Source: an uncultured Helicobacter sp. (GTDB lineage Bacteria > Campylobacterota > Campylobacteria > Campylobacterales > Helicobacteraceae). From it: 64,000 nt of DNA. The DNA lies in NCBI GenBank assembly GCA_949298825.1, contig CASFYB010000004.1, forward strand, positions 1 through 64,000, written 5' to 3'. A program made the position numbers and the translations under genes. The notes beneath the pieces were generated by a model. It was not told the origin of the DNA, ran no database searches, and saw only the letters and a program-made list of their open reading frames with translations. How positions within the stretch are numbered: position 1 is the first letter of the stretch; every line of letters starts with the position of its first letter. Shown one piece after another: positions 26,601 through 32,552 of the stretch.

Positions 26601-27940
26601 TTATTGCCTACTACACCGAGGTTGATCTCATTGACACCACCATCAGTATTGATATTTCCTGTCATGCTTAGGGTGGTTAGAGTGATGGTATTTTTACCTT
26701 CAGATTTGGCTGTGATGTTACCAGTGATTTGATGGCTACCAGTGGAGTTGCCAGAGATGGTATTTTGCGTCTTTTTGGAAGTGAAGATTGCAGAATCATC
26801 TGTATTACCAGCACCATTGCCATGCTTACTGTGCAAGTCAAGATGGGAGGTATCATTTAGGACGATGGTATTACTCCCTTCGGTATCTAGCACGGTTTCA
26901 GAGTTAGTGATGAAGCCCTTGATAGTCGCATCACCATTTAGCGTGACGGTATTTTTAGAGCCTACGCCTTTGGTGCGGATATTGGTTAGATAGCCATTAG
27001 TTAGCGTGATGATATTTGACCCACCAGGGCCTGCCTCTAGATCTCCATTTACCTTTAGTCCTGTGAGTGTGATGGTGTTTGTCCCACTATTTTGCGCTAG
27101 GATATTACCTGTGATCATACCAGCATCTGTGCTCGTCCCTGTGATAGTATTTGATGAAGGCTTGGCTCCTTGTTGTTGGGCTCCGTTACCGCCAGCCCCT
27201 GCACCGCCATTAGCTGGTTTGAAAGCACCATCAGCTAGGATGCTCGCACCTGTAGTAGGCTCTTTTGATCCATTGGTATCAAACTTCGCGCCATTATTTA
27301 GCTCGATGGTATTTACCCCGCCATTGATAGCTGAGATATAGCTTTTAAAGGTCGTACCAGAATCAAACTTGATATCATTCTTAGACCCTTCTCCAGCAGC
27401 GATGATAGGTCCTGAGACATCGTGGTTACGGAGGTTAAAGATCGTATTGACCCCGCCACTAAGTGCTGAGATAGCACCAGCTATAGATCCAGTGGCTGTG
27501 CCTGTGGTGATATCGCTGATGATATTTTGAGCACCTTTGTTTTGAGCTAGGATGGAGTAAGCAGGAGTGATAGCACCAGCGCCACCACCTGCACCCCCAC
27601 CATTTGCCGCACTAGCTGTAAGCTTTAAAACAGAATTACCCTCTAGATGCACCTCATTGATAGCACCTGCACCAGCTGCGCCTTGGCCACCATTAGTAGC
27701 ACTTGCGCTAATCTGACCACCCTCCATAGAAGAGCTACCTAGGAAATGAACGACAGTTTTTGATCCTTGCCCATCAGTCTTGATATTACCTACAAGCTTA
27801 TCCCCACCTGTAGCCGTACCAACAGTAACTTCTTTTTTAGGGTCATTAGTATTATCAAAACCATTTTGCTGCGCACCTAGAGGTGTAAGCATACCCACAA
27901 GAGACAATGCTATAAAGGACTTCCTGCCGCTAAGTCTCAT
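17624..27940 (-). CDS. giant autotransporter-type outer-membrane protein B with SPOR-like C-terminal extension
   Basis: 3438 residues, starting with ATG 27940 after AAGGAAA. The signal peptide ends near PLGA-QQ. The passenger (to about residue 2600) is built of the same 21-23-residue solenoid units as its neighbour, with superimposed longer repeats (22690-24436), a Gly/Asp/Gln-rich segment (21735-21880) and a very Gly-rich loop (20490-20600). A junction region with IIDLATGG follows. The barrel (about 3035-3318) starts LWVRGYGG and ends IRYSFG. The last 120 residues carry KCAGCNPESG and TYYVGPFKSLKEAKA, clearly homologous to the tail of protein A. It is the first gene of a two-gene operon; both must pass SecYEG and the BAM machinery. 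Adhesin, toxin or structural role cannot be told from sequence. Confidence 0.88.
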   Translation of the reverse strand: MRLSGRKSFIALSLVGMLTPLGAQQNGFDNTNDPKKEVTVGTATGGDKLVGNIKTDGQGSKTVVHFLGSSSMEGGQISASATNGGQGAAGAGAINEVHLEGNSVLKLTASAANGGGAGGGAGAITPAYSILAQNKGAQNIISDITTGTATGSIAGAISALSGGVNTIFNLRNHDVSGPIIAAGEGSKNDIKFDSGTTFKSYISAINGGVNTIELNNGAKFDTNGSKEPTTGASILADGAFKPANGGAGAGGNGAQQQGAKPSSNTITGTSTDAGMITGNILAQNSGTNTITLTGLKVNGDLEAGPGGSNIITLTNGYLTNIRTKGVGSKNTVTLNGDATIKGFITNSETVLDTEGSNTIVLNDTSHLDLHSKHGNGAGNTDDSAIFTSKKTQNTISGNSTGSHQITGNITAKSEGKNTITLTTLSMTGNINTDGGVNEINLGVVGNKNQSTIKGQIIAQNGDFDPKGQANGAGINKAKKGLNQMELLNVKIDGGVEAKTKGQNVLNLRDVDVTGDITAENEGNNHLALGNGGLEARIVGAIRAKTNGTNTIEFNNGYSNGGVFAEGKDAKNTITLGNATYTGKVKSNITATDSGENDISIQSVNLTGSIIAEKKGQNKIEDKNPFNAPSKIEGGIVAKDHGTNTATLKNITITDGITAEGEQAKNTLTLGDKQDGVITSNITAKANGENDMTFKDHLSLFGDITAEKGGKNTVKEDQATKTQSFIQGQILADGGENTITLANTRIVNGITAKGTGAKNTITISTTDNTAALYANLTATDGGANTATLGGNGAGNPPAQNQSGILDGSVKAEGNGSQNTLTLNNSSILRNGAITADASKNTGNGTTTNTITLNNTSSIALQAPVNDGILGYAVYANGKGAKNTIEDKNGGAKNTINGFIVADSGKDENNQNATKAQNEITLKDLTLTGDINAYNGGDNTLKLTTASLTGNVLAQIKATNNIEFQDNAKATMKGTFAVDGGGVNTVTLKNGATFDIASDNNAQAFQATGDGSKNIFREVNANGNTSGSITGDIFATRKAENEIKVRALSIDGNVIAWGGTNTIEIGNNGGNNQGTAPKPGLLKGHIAASSAPTLEFGNMDSKNAITLNGSASIEGSIEAQGTTAEMKARNEVTLNNTSKLTLKGTAITDNQGAALGTGNDAIFSETLQAYNKIDDKGSGESSITGNIYAKSNSVDPGQIKNIDSGNDITLKKVNMTGSIIADASGKNVIKFGEEGASLVGDISAKEQGTNTITFGASNKTSSIQGNISATDTATNTLTLTDTSVNKTDGANYSILATTKNAATTSNTFTLNGSSSISNTAILATQTATAGIAKGDDSAKNALTLGGSSSLHLVANPAGEDPAAAILAKGLYANNKIEDNASLTNGATNSISGDIRADGENASNDITLKKIEMTGGIIADNKAKNTINFASAGGSLTGNITASNSSSNTITFGQTPAQQPATTATIDGNVTASSISSNTITLNSTTMNAQAGRNYLILASATEQDNGTTQNTITLNGASSIQNTAISATQQVQIGPNANITDKTPTKNDVKLEGSSFLSLVANAANAATGGDGVDYAGGAAVLASGLYAQNTITDNATGSNIITGDIVANYGAAKNTITLKKIAMTGNIIADNNASNHITFGNGTKDSGTFYGDIAAYTRNSESKNEVTFSGMKIGGDEVRGIIATNDAQKDGGVNAISLDKESSLSNMYMKSTGLKSNNKITLKDASSSIALKANNEDGNAMYAKDEQSSNTIEIANGISSTANHSITGNITAEEKGSNTITLANLNIDGSISATNATNTVKITTKGEIKNAAITATNAGTNTLENLKETSLSGSLIKAANKDSKNTISFEEKYAINLTAVDGDAILADDSGINTIKGGKEAVNNTSNTIIGNITASNSGKNEITLNSLTLTGNINASNKGTNNLTFGEDSKTTTITGNTTATDATNTIKIIAGTQEGNISALQTDATNMISYEKASELKNSIILAQGAEIKNELTLKDSAKITGSSLQAIKEGEALKASRDGQAATPGQDATQDGTQGGQADAGQGGGDVNGGDAGDVGAGDTVTPPAPKVATAANVVTFEGQDGSFAFVNSKDERNSAVYAQGEGASNVVKAHKGTITGNIIARDGGKNTLTEVTNLSIDTGYVEADGNSALNDIKIDNSTAQAGTPPATGNSMKLTANPITGAAITATTAQNKINLILGEHSITGNITSYDGGKNDITYSLGNGGQNQGNTATEGLKITGDLYSSGDAAQNNLTLEGGSKLESKSVISKDAATNTIKFQNDNNGTGTNKSSGTFTITNTDGTQALLASGWKATNTFENSNETNASTISGDIISLDGGINMLEKVAYLTIKDGSVQAKGDSSTNSIIVTDKSSVTLKSDSAKNAVYATGFEAKNTIKDNGTSSVQNAITGNINADNGGQNTITLKNLQTTGNLIATDAGTNTITIGEVQGTGGGAAGGGAGGAGGGAGGVGGVGGGAAAPSSSFAGALSASGTDAANTLTIGKDVSLTLSKDETTNNNVIYVSGTNAKNTVTDNSGKETKITGDIRAESKGGNTITIGQATFAGDVYALSGGTNTVTFAKGSVAAKDPTATGVLTQKITADGANSINILNYNDTNFASGVMVADHGGENRLFLKLPQNAGTGQGGQGTGQANAADPLRLDITTGMDANNKAVAEGVSAAEARVTYTGGDTTVVFSQTKSSGNNTGGDITATAYSDGVLLTLDANSANDIFKDFRDLQSFFTNLATTYMKDKTHYSVSGNYVGAMNFLKESGAGQNQVVTLDLEKNSSLIAKIYTNSTGSLTLNMKQGSKWVVTPTTAGSGVVLEKLSGDSLENKRADVKDTLREQTTIIDLATGGYATKYGVYKNEHTALTLNNVEKLDGANFRVFADIINRKSDTIHVLKAGNGNGNGNQKDIYLQAYYTADSLRKAMDYSYDDTNSTNNTLVASVDTSAKTNFSFNISEPSTVEQGYLLVTTEFIKKEEDKTPLAGTTNGTTGKVDNYYIKGYSAKIKPKEVDNSYGIVSVNYLVWLANTNNLNKRLGEVRDASYGHGLWVRGYGGQIMQDQGIAVTNNYISTQLGYDFGLPMRNGMHIIGFVFGYGSNDLKSSNWKMQSTYLSGGMYYSYVKDSGFYSDTIGRYDYIDTTPLGIDDFKSHMISSVITLSQEFGYRAYFDTKKRFFFEGQLEAVGGYMKGSSILQTRSSLADAQIKSSMPNSFVFRGIAGGVLGYRIKSRKNQTDLRLGASYVADYALGKMELDVGDGIAKDSRPLGFNQMVMASLGVNTMLTEHLRMYFDFEMGFMGKRINQNYLANVGIRYSFGTKRRESTFGEVSTEESADFKTLNIEAPKVKCAGCNPESGFYLEVVKLPSPNAGVANYLARSGNYRTHTSQDGQATYYVGPFKSLKEAKAKQPEIDKIVQTLMRNPSASAGIYKINNKAKN
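17627..17984 (-). other. post-barrel extension of autotransporter B: CxxC motif and SPOR-like domain
   Basis: About 119 residues beyond the barrel strand IRYSFG. Parts: linker with EVSTEESADF, then KCAGCNPESGFYLEVVKLP, then ANYLARSGNYRTHT, then ATYYVGPFKSLKEAKA, and AGIYKINNK at the end. Nearly every motif matches the tail of protein A, while the passengers have diverged far more, which argues that the tail is functional. Confidence 0.65.
20040..27800 (-). repeat. beta-solenoid repeat region of autotransporter B
   Basis: Tandem degenerate units of about 21-23 residues with the core NTITL and G-x-I-x-A strands, as in protein A. Variations such as NEITL, NDITLKK and NKIED occur. Low-complexity Gly-rich segments interrupt the array at 20490-20600 and 21735-21880 and near the N-terminus, and probably form loops on the outside of the solenoid. 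Confidence 0.75.
22690..24436 (-). repeat. higher-order repeat of about 485-650 bp inside autotransporter B
   Basis: Three successive blocks begin with N-K/T-I-x-D-N at about 24436, 23827 and 23180 and a fourth anchor at about 22695. Within blocks the same order recurs: ITGxI, ITLKKxxMTGxIIAD, a GxI unit, NTITFG, a GN-S/T-A unit, NYxILA, TLNGxSSI, NTAIxATQ, SSxLxLVAN and GLYAxN. The units therefore were duplicated as cassettes of about eight to nine solenoid turns. Confidence 0.65.
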
Positions 27941-28104
27941 AATTCCATTTCCTTAAGACTTCTATAATATTATTAATAATTTTATCTAAATTCATAGGCA
28001 AAATTATTAAGTTTTTATTAAAATCGAAAATAGTTTTAGCGCCTTTATGGTCCAAAACCTTAGAATCTACTGCAGATGAAGCAAAAAGCATTCCCCAATA
28101 ACAC
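27941..28104 (-). promoter_or_regulatory. upstream region of the giant autotransporter operon
   Basis: A very AT-rich region directly upstream of gene B with the binding site AAGGAAA before the ATG. Several -10-like hexamers exist on the minus strand (TAAAAT in GATAAAATT near 27982, TATAGA near 27962), none clearly best. A 21-codon frame ending across the start of gene B is present but has no support as a real peptide. Confidence 0.35.
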
Positions 28105-28144
28105 GGAATAAAGGAATAAAGGTGTAAAGGTGTAAAGGTGTAAA
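28105..28144. repeat. five tandem 8-bp repeats upstream of the giant autotransporter operon
   Basis: Two copies of GGAATAAA (28105-28120) are followed by three copies of GGTGTAAA (28121-28144) in exact register. The array overlaps the left arm of the terminator hairpin at its end and lies about 165-205 bases upstream of gene B. Tandem units of this length change copy number by slippage in other bacteria and can alter promoter spacing. Confidence 0.85.
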
Positions 28145-28167
28145 AAGACCCCAAAAGAGGTCTTTTT
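28142..28167 (-). terminator. intrinsic terminator after the YuiF-like gene
   Basis: AAAAAGACC (28142-28150) pairs with GGTCTTTTT (28159-28167) around an eight-base loop. Read on the minus strand the stem ends in a T-run, immediately after the transporter stop at 28170, so this is a textbook terminator and should insulate the giant operon from upstream transcription. Confidence 0.85.
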
Positions 28168-28169
28168 AC

Positions 28170-29474
28170 CTAGCCTAGGATCATCGCTCCTATAAGTCCA
28201 AAGATAAATAAAGGTACATTATAGGCTAAAAATGTCGGTATACAAGTATCCCAAATGTGATTATGTTTGCCATCAATATTTAGTCCTACAGTAGGTCCTA
28301 TGGTCGTCTCTGCTGCTGGTGAGCCTGCATCTCCAAGTGCTGCTGCAACACCTAAAAGCAAAATGCTAGCACTCGCACTAAACCCAAGCTCCATGCACAA
28401 TGGACAATAAAAGGCTGCAATCACTGGTAGGGTGCCAAATGAAGTGCCAATACCCATTGTTATTAAAAGTCCAATAAAGAGCATTAAAAAAGCTCCTCCG
28501 AATTTACCAGAGACAAGACCTGCTGTAACCTCTACAAGCTCCTTTACAGCGCCCGATTCCTTTAAGACTTCGCCATAACCAGTAGCAATAAGCATCACAA
28601 ATGAAATAAATGCCATAGACTTCACACCACTATCAATAACACCATCCATCTCACGCCATTTAATCACACCAAAAGCGATCATAAGCATAATGCCCACAAA
28701 TCCACCAAGTGGTAATGAAGATGAAAAGATCTGAATACCAAAAGCAACTATAGCAGCCAATAAGGTAAGATAATCTCTTCTTTCCATACGCACTTCACCC
28801 AAAACCTCATAAGCCTTATCTAAATCACCATAATCTCTAGGCTTCCTATAAAGCACTAAGATAGCTACAATAAGCCCTATAAGCATACCTACACCGCCAA
28901 TCCACATCACACCAGCAATATCGCTAATGCTAACTGGAATACCATTTTGAATCATCTGATCTCTAATAATCGTATGAAAGATAAGTCCAAAACCAATAGG
29001 TATACACACATAAGGTGCTTCTAGACCGAAAGCCAATGCACAGGCCACAGCACGTCTATCAATCTTTAAGGCATTCATAAGACCAATAAGTGGCGGGATA
29101 AGAATCGGGATAAAAGCAATGTGAATGGGGATTAGATTCTGCGAGAAGCAGGCAATAAAAGCAATAAAAAAGCAAAAGAAATATCGTTTTTTTCCAAGCA
29201 TAGAAGTTAATCGATAAATAAGCACCTTAGCAAGATTGCCCTGCGCGATCGCCACAGCTAAAATCCCAAGAAATACATAGCTAGTAACAGTATTAAGATT
29301 GCCCTTCATACCTGATATGATCAAATCCATTGTATGTGTAATACTCATATGCGAAGTCAGCCCTGCGATAAATGCAGCCACCACAATGGATAAAAACACA
29401 TTCAATCTAAGCAGACAAAGCACGCTCATAGTAATTACAGATAAAACAACTGGATTAGTCAAAAAAATACTCAT
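28170..29474 (-). CDS. YuiF-type membrane transporter (Na+/H+ antiporter / amino acid transporter family)
   Basis: About 434 residues with some ten to twelve hydrophobic helices, belonging to the ion transporter superfamily that includes NhaC and the Bacillus protein YuiF. Characteristic stretches are FSQNLIPIHIAFIPILIPPL, GTSFGTLPVIAAFY and ALGDAGSPAAETTIGP. Substrate cannot be predicted; both sodium-proton exchange and amino acid (histidine-type) uptake have been proposed for relatives. ATG 29474 is chosen because AAGG lies eight bases upstream and it overlaps the aguB stop as ATGA; a TTG two codons earlier lacks support. Co-location with aguB is seen also in H. pylori. Confidence 0.8.
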   Translation of the reverse strand: MSIFLTNPVVLSVITMSVLCLLRLNVFLSIVVAAFIAGLTSHMSITHTMDLIISGMKGNLNTVTSYVFLGILAVAIAQGNLAKVLIYRLTSMLGKKRYFFCFFIAFIACFSQNLIPIHIAFIPILIPPLIGLMNALKIDRRAVACALAFGLEAPYVCIPIGFGLIFHTIIRDQMIQNGIPVSISDIAGVMWIGGVGMLIGLIVAILVLYRKPRDYGDLDKAYEVLGEVRMERRDYLTLLAAIVAFGIQIFSSSLPLGGFVGIMLMIAFGVIKWREMDGVIDSGVKSMAFISFVMLIATGYGEVLKESGAVKELVEVTAGLVSGKFGGAFLMLFIGLLITMGIGTSFGTLPVIAAFYCPLCMELGFSASASILLLGVAAALGDAGSPAAETTIGPTVGLNIDGKHNHIWDTCIPTFLAYNVPLFIFGLIGAMILG

Positions 29475-30355
29475 AAACAATACCTTTTTAAAATATCAGA
29501 ATAAGAATCAATGCGTCTATCGCGCAAGAAAGGCCAGATCCTACGGACCTCTTCACTACGCTTTAAATCTATTTCTAGCATCAAAATTTCCTCATTCTCA
29601 CTACTAGCTTGAGCGAGCAATTCGCCCTGGGCACCAAAACCAAATGAGCCGCCCCAGAACAAAATACCATCACTCACACCGCTCATATCTGGCTCAAAGC
29701 CCACACGGTTAATACTTAAAACAGGTATACCATTAGCAATAGCATGTGCTCTTTGGATAGCTATCCATGCTTCTTTTTGACGTACTTTTTCATCCTGACT
29801 ATCTCCCCTAAACCAACCAATAGCAGTTGGGTAAATCAAAATTTCTGCACCCTTTAATGCCATGATGCGCGCTGCTTCTGGATACCATTGATCCCAACAA
29901 ATCAAGATTCCTAAACGACCCAAAGAAGTACAAATAGGCTCAAAGCCCAAATCACCCGGTGTGAAATAAAATTTCTCATAAAAGTTAGGATCATCAGGGA
30001 TATGCATCTTGCGGTATTTACCAGCGATACTTCCATCCTTTTCAAATACAACAGCTGTGTTGTGATAAAGCCCTGCACTTCTTTTTTCAAACAATGAAGT
30101 GACTAAAACCACTTCACACTCTTTGGCTAAAGTGCTATAAAAATCTATACTAGAATCAAAATCCTCCAAATCAAAAAAATCAGGATTCTCACTTTGGCAA
30201 AAATAAGGTGTATTATGCAATTCCTGTAAAGCCACAAGCTTAGCACCATCTAGGGCAGCCTTTTTAACCTGCGTAGAAATAAAACTTAGCGTCTGATCCA
30301 AGCTTGGCTTAATAGTATGTTGGATAAGTGCGGCTTTAAACTTCTCTAATCTCAA
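29471..30355 (-). CDS. aguB: N-carbamoylputrescine amidase
   Basis: A 294-residue nitrilase-superfamily enzyme that converts N-carbamoylputrescine to putrescine in the agmatine route of polyamine synthesis. The catalytic triad is visible: Glu45 in LQELHN, Lys in GKYRKMHIPDDP (about 113-124), and Cys in ILICWDQWYPEAAR (near 150). Sequence HIPDDPNFYEKFYFTPGD is typical of AguB. It starts with TTG (30353-30355) after GAGGAG/AGGGG; no ATG is suitably placed. It is three bases after the acidic mini-protein and overlaps the transporter gene, forming a four-gene operon with tcdA. Confidence 0.93.
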   Translation of the reverse strand: MRLEKFKAALIQHTIKPSLDQTLSFISTQVKKAALDGAKLVALQELHNTPYFCQSENPDFFDLEDFDSSIDFYSTLAKECEVVLVTSLFEKRSAGLYHNTAVVFEKDGSIAGKYRKMHIPDDPNFYEKFYFTPGDLGFEPICTSLGRLGILICWDQWYPEAARIMALKGAEILIYPTAIGWFRGDSQDEKVRQKEAWIAIQRAHAIANGIPVLSINRVGFEPDMSGVSDGILFWGGSFGFGAQGELLAQASSENEEILMLEIDLKRSEEVRRIWPFLRDRRIDSYSDILKRYCL

Positions 30356-30358
30356 CCC

Positions 30359-30523
30359 CTACTCCTCATAATCTAAATCTGGATTTTCATAATCATCATC
30401 ATCATAGCCATAATATCCGCCAAATCCATCATCTTCATCCTCTTCAAACCCCTCATCAAATCCATCATCTTCTTCATCTTCAAACATTTTATAAACAACA
30501 TTTTTTAGTGGATTTTCTAACAT
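30359..30523 (-). CDS. 54-residue highly acidic mini-protein
   Basis: ATG at 30521-30523 has the strong binding site AAAGGAG five bases upstream. The product begins MLENPLKNVVYKMF and then becomes almost wholly Asp, Glu, Gly and aromatic: DEEDDGFDEGF, GGYYGYDDDDY and DYEE at the end. It fits precisely between tcdA (stop three bases before) and aguB (start three bases after), which together with the binding site makes coding likely. The C-terminal acidic stretch may bind cations or basic proteins; no family recognised. Too short for common gene-finding cut-offs, so often missed. Confidence 0.65.
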   Translation of the reverse strand: MLENPLKNVVYKMFEDEEDDGFDEGFEEDEDDGFGGYYGYDDDDYENPDLDYEE

Positions 30524-30525
30524 TT

Positions 30526-31206
30526 TTACTCCTTTTTAGAATCTAAAATATCACGTACGACTTCAGAGCCTATCTGCAAGCCAAAACTCGCAGTCACAGC
30601 CGAAAAACTTCCTAATCTTTTACACTTTGGGGGCTCTGGGCTAAAGATAACCTTAAACCTGCCTTTAAAACCTGCCTTTTTCAAACTATCTCTAAGTTTG
30701 CGCCCAAACTTATCTCCATAACTCTTCCAAATGCTATCTACGCGTATTTCAAGAGGATTTAACTTTTTAGCACTGCCAGTAGAACAAATATAACGCCCAT
30801 AGGCAAAATGCTCGCAAGCCTTAGCCAAAAGTACCTTAGCCTCAATATCATCAATCGCATCAATGATATAATCATAGCCATTAAAATCAAAACTTGCAAT
30901 AAAATCAGAATCTACTCTAGCTTTAATAGCGCGTATGCCAGGATAGATTCTAGCTAAAGTCGCTACCTTATCCTCACCTACAAAATCTGAGCCAATCTGG
31001 CGATTTTGATTGGTCACATCAAAGACATCCTTATCAATGATGCAAATCTCTCCACCATCATGCCCGATACCCACACGATATAAAGAATCTAATGCAAAAC
31101 CCCCTACACCACCGATGCCAAAAATAGCGACCCTTACCTTACTAAAAAGCTTAAAATCCTCTCCAAATAAAAAACGTGTCCGAGTGAAGCGATCTACTAT
31201 CTCCAC
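30526..31206 (-). CDS. tcdA: tRNA threonylcarbamoyladenosine dehydratase (ThiF/E1-like)
   Basis: The 226 residues start with the TcdA signature DRFTRTRFLFGED and a dinucleotide-binding motif IFGIGGVGGFALDSLYRVG (about 29-47), then DKDVFDVTNQNRQ, and FSPEPPK and LGSFSAVTASFGL in the C-terminal half. TcdA uses ATP to cyclise t6A37 of ANN-decoding tRNAs to ct6A. It is shorter than the E. coli enzyme (268) at the C-terminus. Many annotations call it MoeB or HesA because of the shared E1 fold; the N-terminal and SPEPPK motifs support TcdA. Confidence 0.85.
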   Translation of the reverse strand: MEIVDRFTRTRFLFGEDFKLFSKVRVAIFGIGGVGGFALDSLYRVGIGHDGGEICIIDKDVFDVTNQNRQIGSDFVGEDKVATLARIYPGIRAIKARVDSDFIASFDFNGYDYIIDAIDDIEAKVLLAKACEHFAYGRYICSTGSAKKLNPLEIRVDSIWKSYGDKFGRKLRDSLKKAGFKGRFKVIFSPEPPKCKRLGSFSAVTASFGLQIGSEVVRDILDSKKE

Positions 31207-31215
31207 AACACCCCC

Positions 31216-32496
31216 TTAATATAGAGAAATGGTATTTGCCATTTCCTCTGAACTAGTACGAATTTTATCCATAAAATCTTTTGCCTCATTGGCAAGTTTT
31301 ACGCTATTTTCCACCTCTGTGATAGAAGCATTCATAGAATCTACAACTTGAGAGGTCGCCTCATGGATAGAGCCTATTGTCATAGTGATCTCTGTGATAG
31401 ATCTGGATGTGCGCTCTGCTAGCTTTCTGACCTCATCAGCCACCACAGCAAAGCCCCTGCCATGCTCACCAGCCCTGGCTGCTTCTATCGCTGCATTTAA
31501 GGCTAGTAAATTTGTCTGATCAGCAATATCTTTTATCGTCTGGACGATGGATTTTATCTCATCAGACTGGGCATTAAGCGAAGAGACCAAATCAGAGCTA
31601 GTCTGCATTTTTTTAGCTATCGATCTGACAATCTCTGTTGTCTTTTCTATCACTTCTTTGCCTTCAAAAGTAAGCTCATCATTACGCTTTACCAGATCGC
31701 TTGCTAGCTGATTTTTCTGTCTATCACGCTCAATCTGAGAAGTTACATTAGAGGCAAATTTTACAATTTTAAAAATCTTACCATCAGTATCACAAATAGG
31801 ATTATATGTGGCTTCAAGATAGATTTTCTTGCCATTTTTGGCTATGCCTGTATACATGCCTGATTGAAACTTCCCTGCACGCAGCTCTTGCCAAAGCTTT
31901 TTTTGCTCCTCATTTGAAGGATCCTCATTACAAAGTATGGAATGTGATTTACCTATAAGCTCATCATACTCATAGCCCATAGTTTTTAAAAAGTTTTTAT
32001 TCACATCAATAATCTTACCATCTAAGCCAAATTCAATGCGCATCATAGAATGATCCATCGCCTCAAGCATACCTCTTAAATTCAGCTCTGTATTGCAACG
32101 ATCACTCACATCATAGGCATAAACCACGACTTTAAAAACTTGATTTTTTTCATTTTTTAGTGGTATGAAACTTGTTTCAAGATAAATGCAATCATTTTTT
32201 GGCGCGACAAAACGAATAAGAAAAGTTTGAGATTCCCCTAAAGCGATCTTTTCTTTAATCATTTGAATATTTTTTAAAGATTTTGGATGAATAAGACTTT
32301 CAAAGTTACGTCCTTGTAAACTAGAAGCCTCAAAATTAAAGATCCGCATAAAATTTTCATTGACTACAGAGATCTTGCCATCAGGCTCTAATACTGCTCC
32401 TGCCATACAGTCACGGATACCCTTTATTAGATTCTCCAAATAATAATTACGTTTTTTTAATTCTAAGAATTCTTTTTTTAATTTGCTACCAAACAT
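31216..32496 (-). CDS. soluble methyl-accepting chemotaxis protein with two PAS domains
   Basis: The 426 residues have no membrane segment. PAS domain 1 spans about 25-140, PAS 2 about 145-260 ([21 protein letters not shown]-like region; seen as [20 protein letters not shown]), followed by a short MA signalling domain with the tip sequence [20 protein letters not shown]. The arrangement is that of BdlA and the energy-taxis receptors that sense redox or ligands inside the cell. No HAMP domain, and the C-terminus (ANTISLY) lacks a CheR/CheB tether pentapeptide. The start is preceded by AGGAG. Ligand unknown; a haem or FAD is possible but no diagnostic residues are claimed. Confidence 0.88.
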   Translation of the reverse strand: MFGSKLKKEFLELKKRNYYLENLIKGIRDCMAGAVLEPDGKISVVNENFMRIFNFEASSLQGRNFESLIHPKSLKNIQMIKEKIALGESQTFLIRFVAPKNDCIYLETSFIPLKNEKNQVFKVVVYAYDVSDRCNTELNLRGMLEAMDHSMMRIEFGLDGKIIDVNKNFLKTMGYEYDELIGKSHSILCNEDPSNEEQKKLWQELRAGKFQSGMYTGIAKNGKKIYLEATYNPICDTDGKIFKIVKFASNVTSQIERDRQKNQLASDLVKRNDELTFEGKEVIEKTTEIVRSIAKKMQTSSDLVSSLNAQSDEIKSIVQTIKDIADQTNLLALNAAIEAARAGEHGRGFAVVADEVRKLAERTSRSITEITMTIGSIHEATSQVVDSMNASITEVENSVKLANEAKDFMDKIRTSSEEMANTISLY

Positions 32497-32552
32497 CGCG
32501 GGCTCCTAAGCTTGCTTGAGTTTTTGTCAATTGTAGCAGAAATTTTAAAAAT

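Noticed and set aside
10136-27341. Many long plus-strand open frames (up to nearly 300 codons) opposite the giant autotransporter genes
   Set aside because: They are the antisense of a repeated Asn/Thr/Ile/Gly-rich coding pattern, show monotonous Val/Leu/Ser/Pro composition, lack ribosome binding sites and repeat the same pseudo-motif; the minus-strand frames have signal peptides, barrels and conserved tails.
9299-27940. Regularly recurring short DNA strings that could suggest a CRISPR array
   Set aside because: The period is about 63-69 bases but the repeats are degenerate, stay in one reading frame and encode solenoid units; there are no unique spacers and no cas genes.
27930-28154. Minus-strand frame of 74 codons upstream of and overlapping the start of autotransporter B
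   Set aside because: It runs through the terminator and the 8-bp repeats, has no ribosome binding site and gives an implausible composition. A 21-codon sub-frame from the internal ATG is also unsupported.
9299-28170. Possible genomic island or mobile element carrying the giant genes
   Set aside because: No integrase, transposase, tRNA target or flanking direct repeat was seen; the neighbours are ordinary housekeeping genes, so transfer is not supported.
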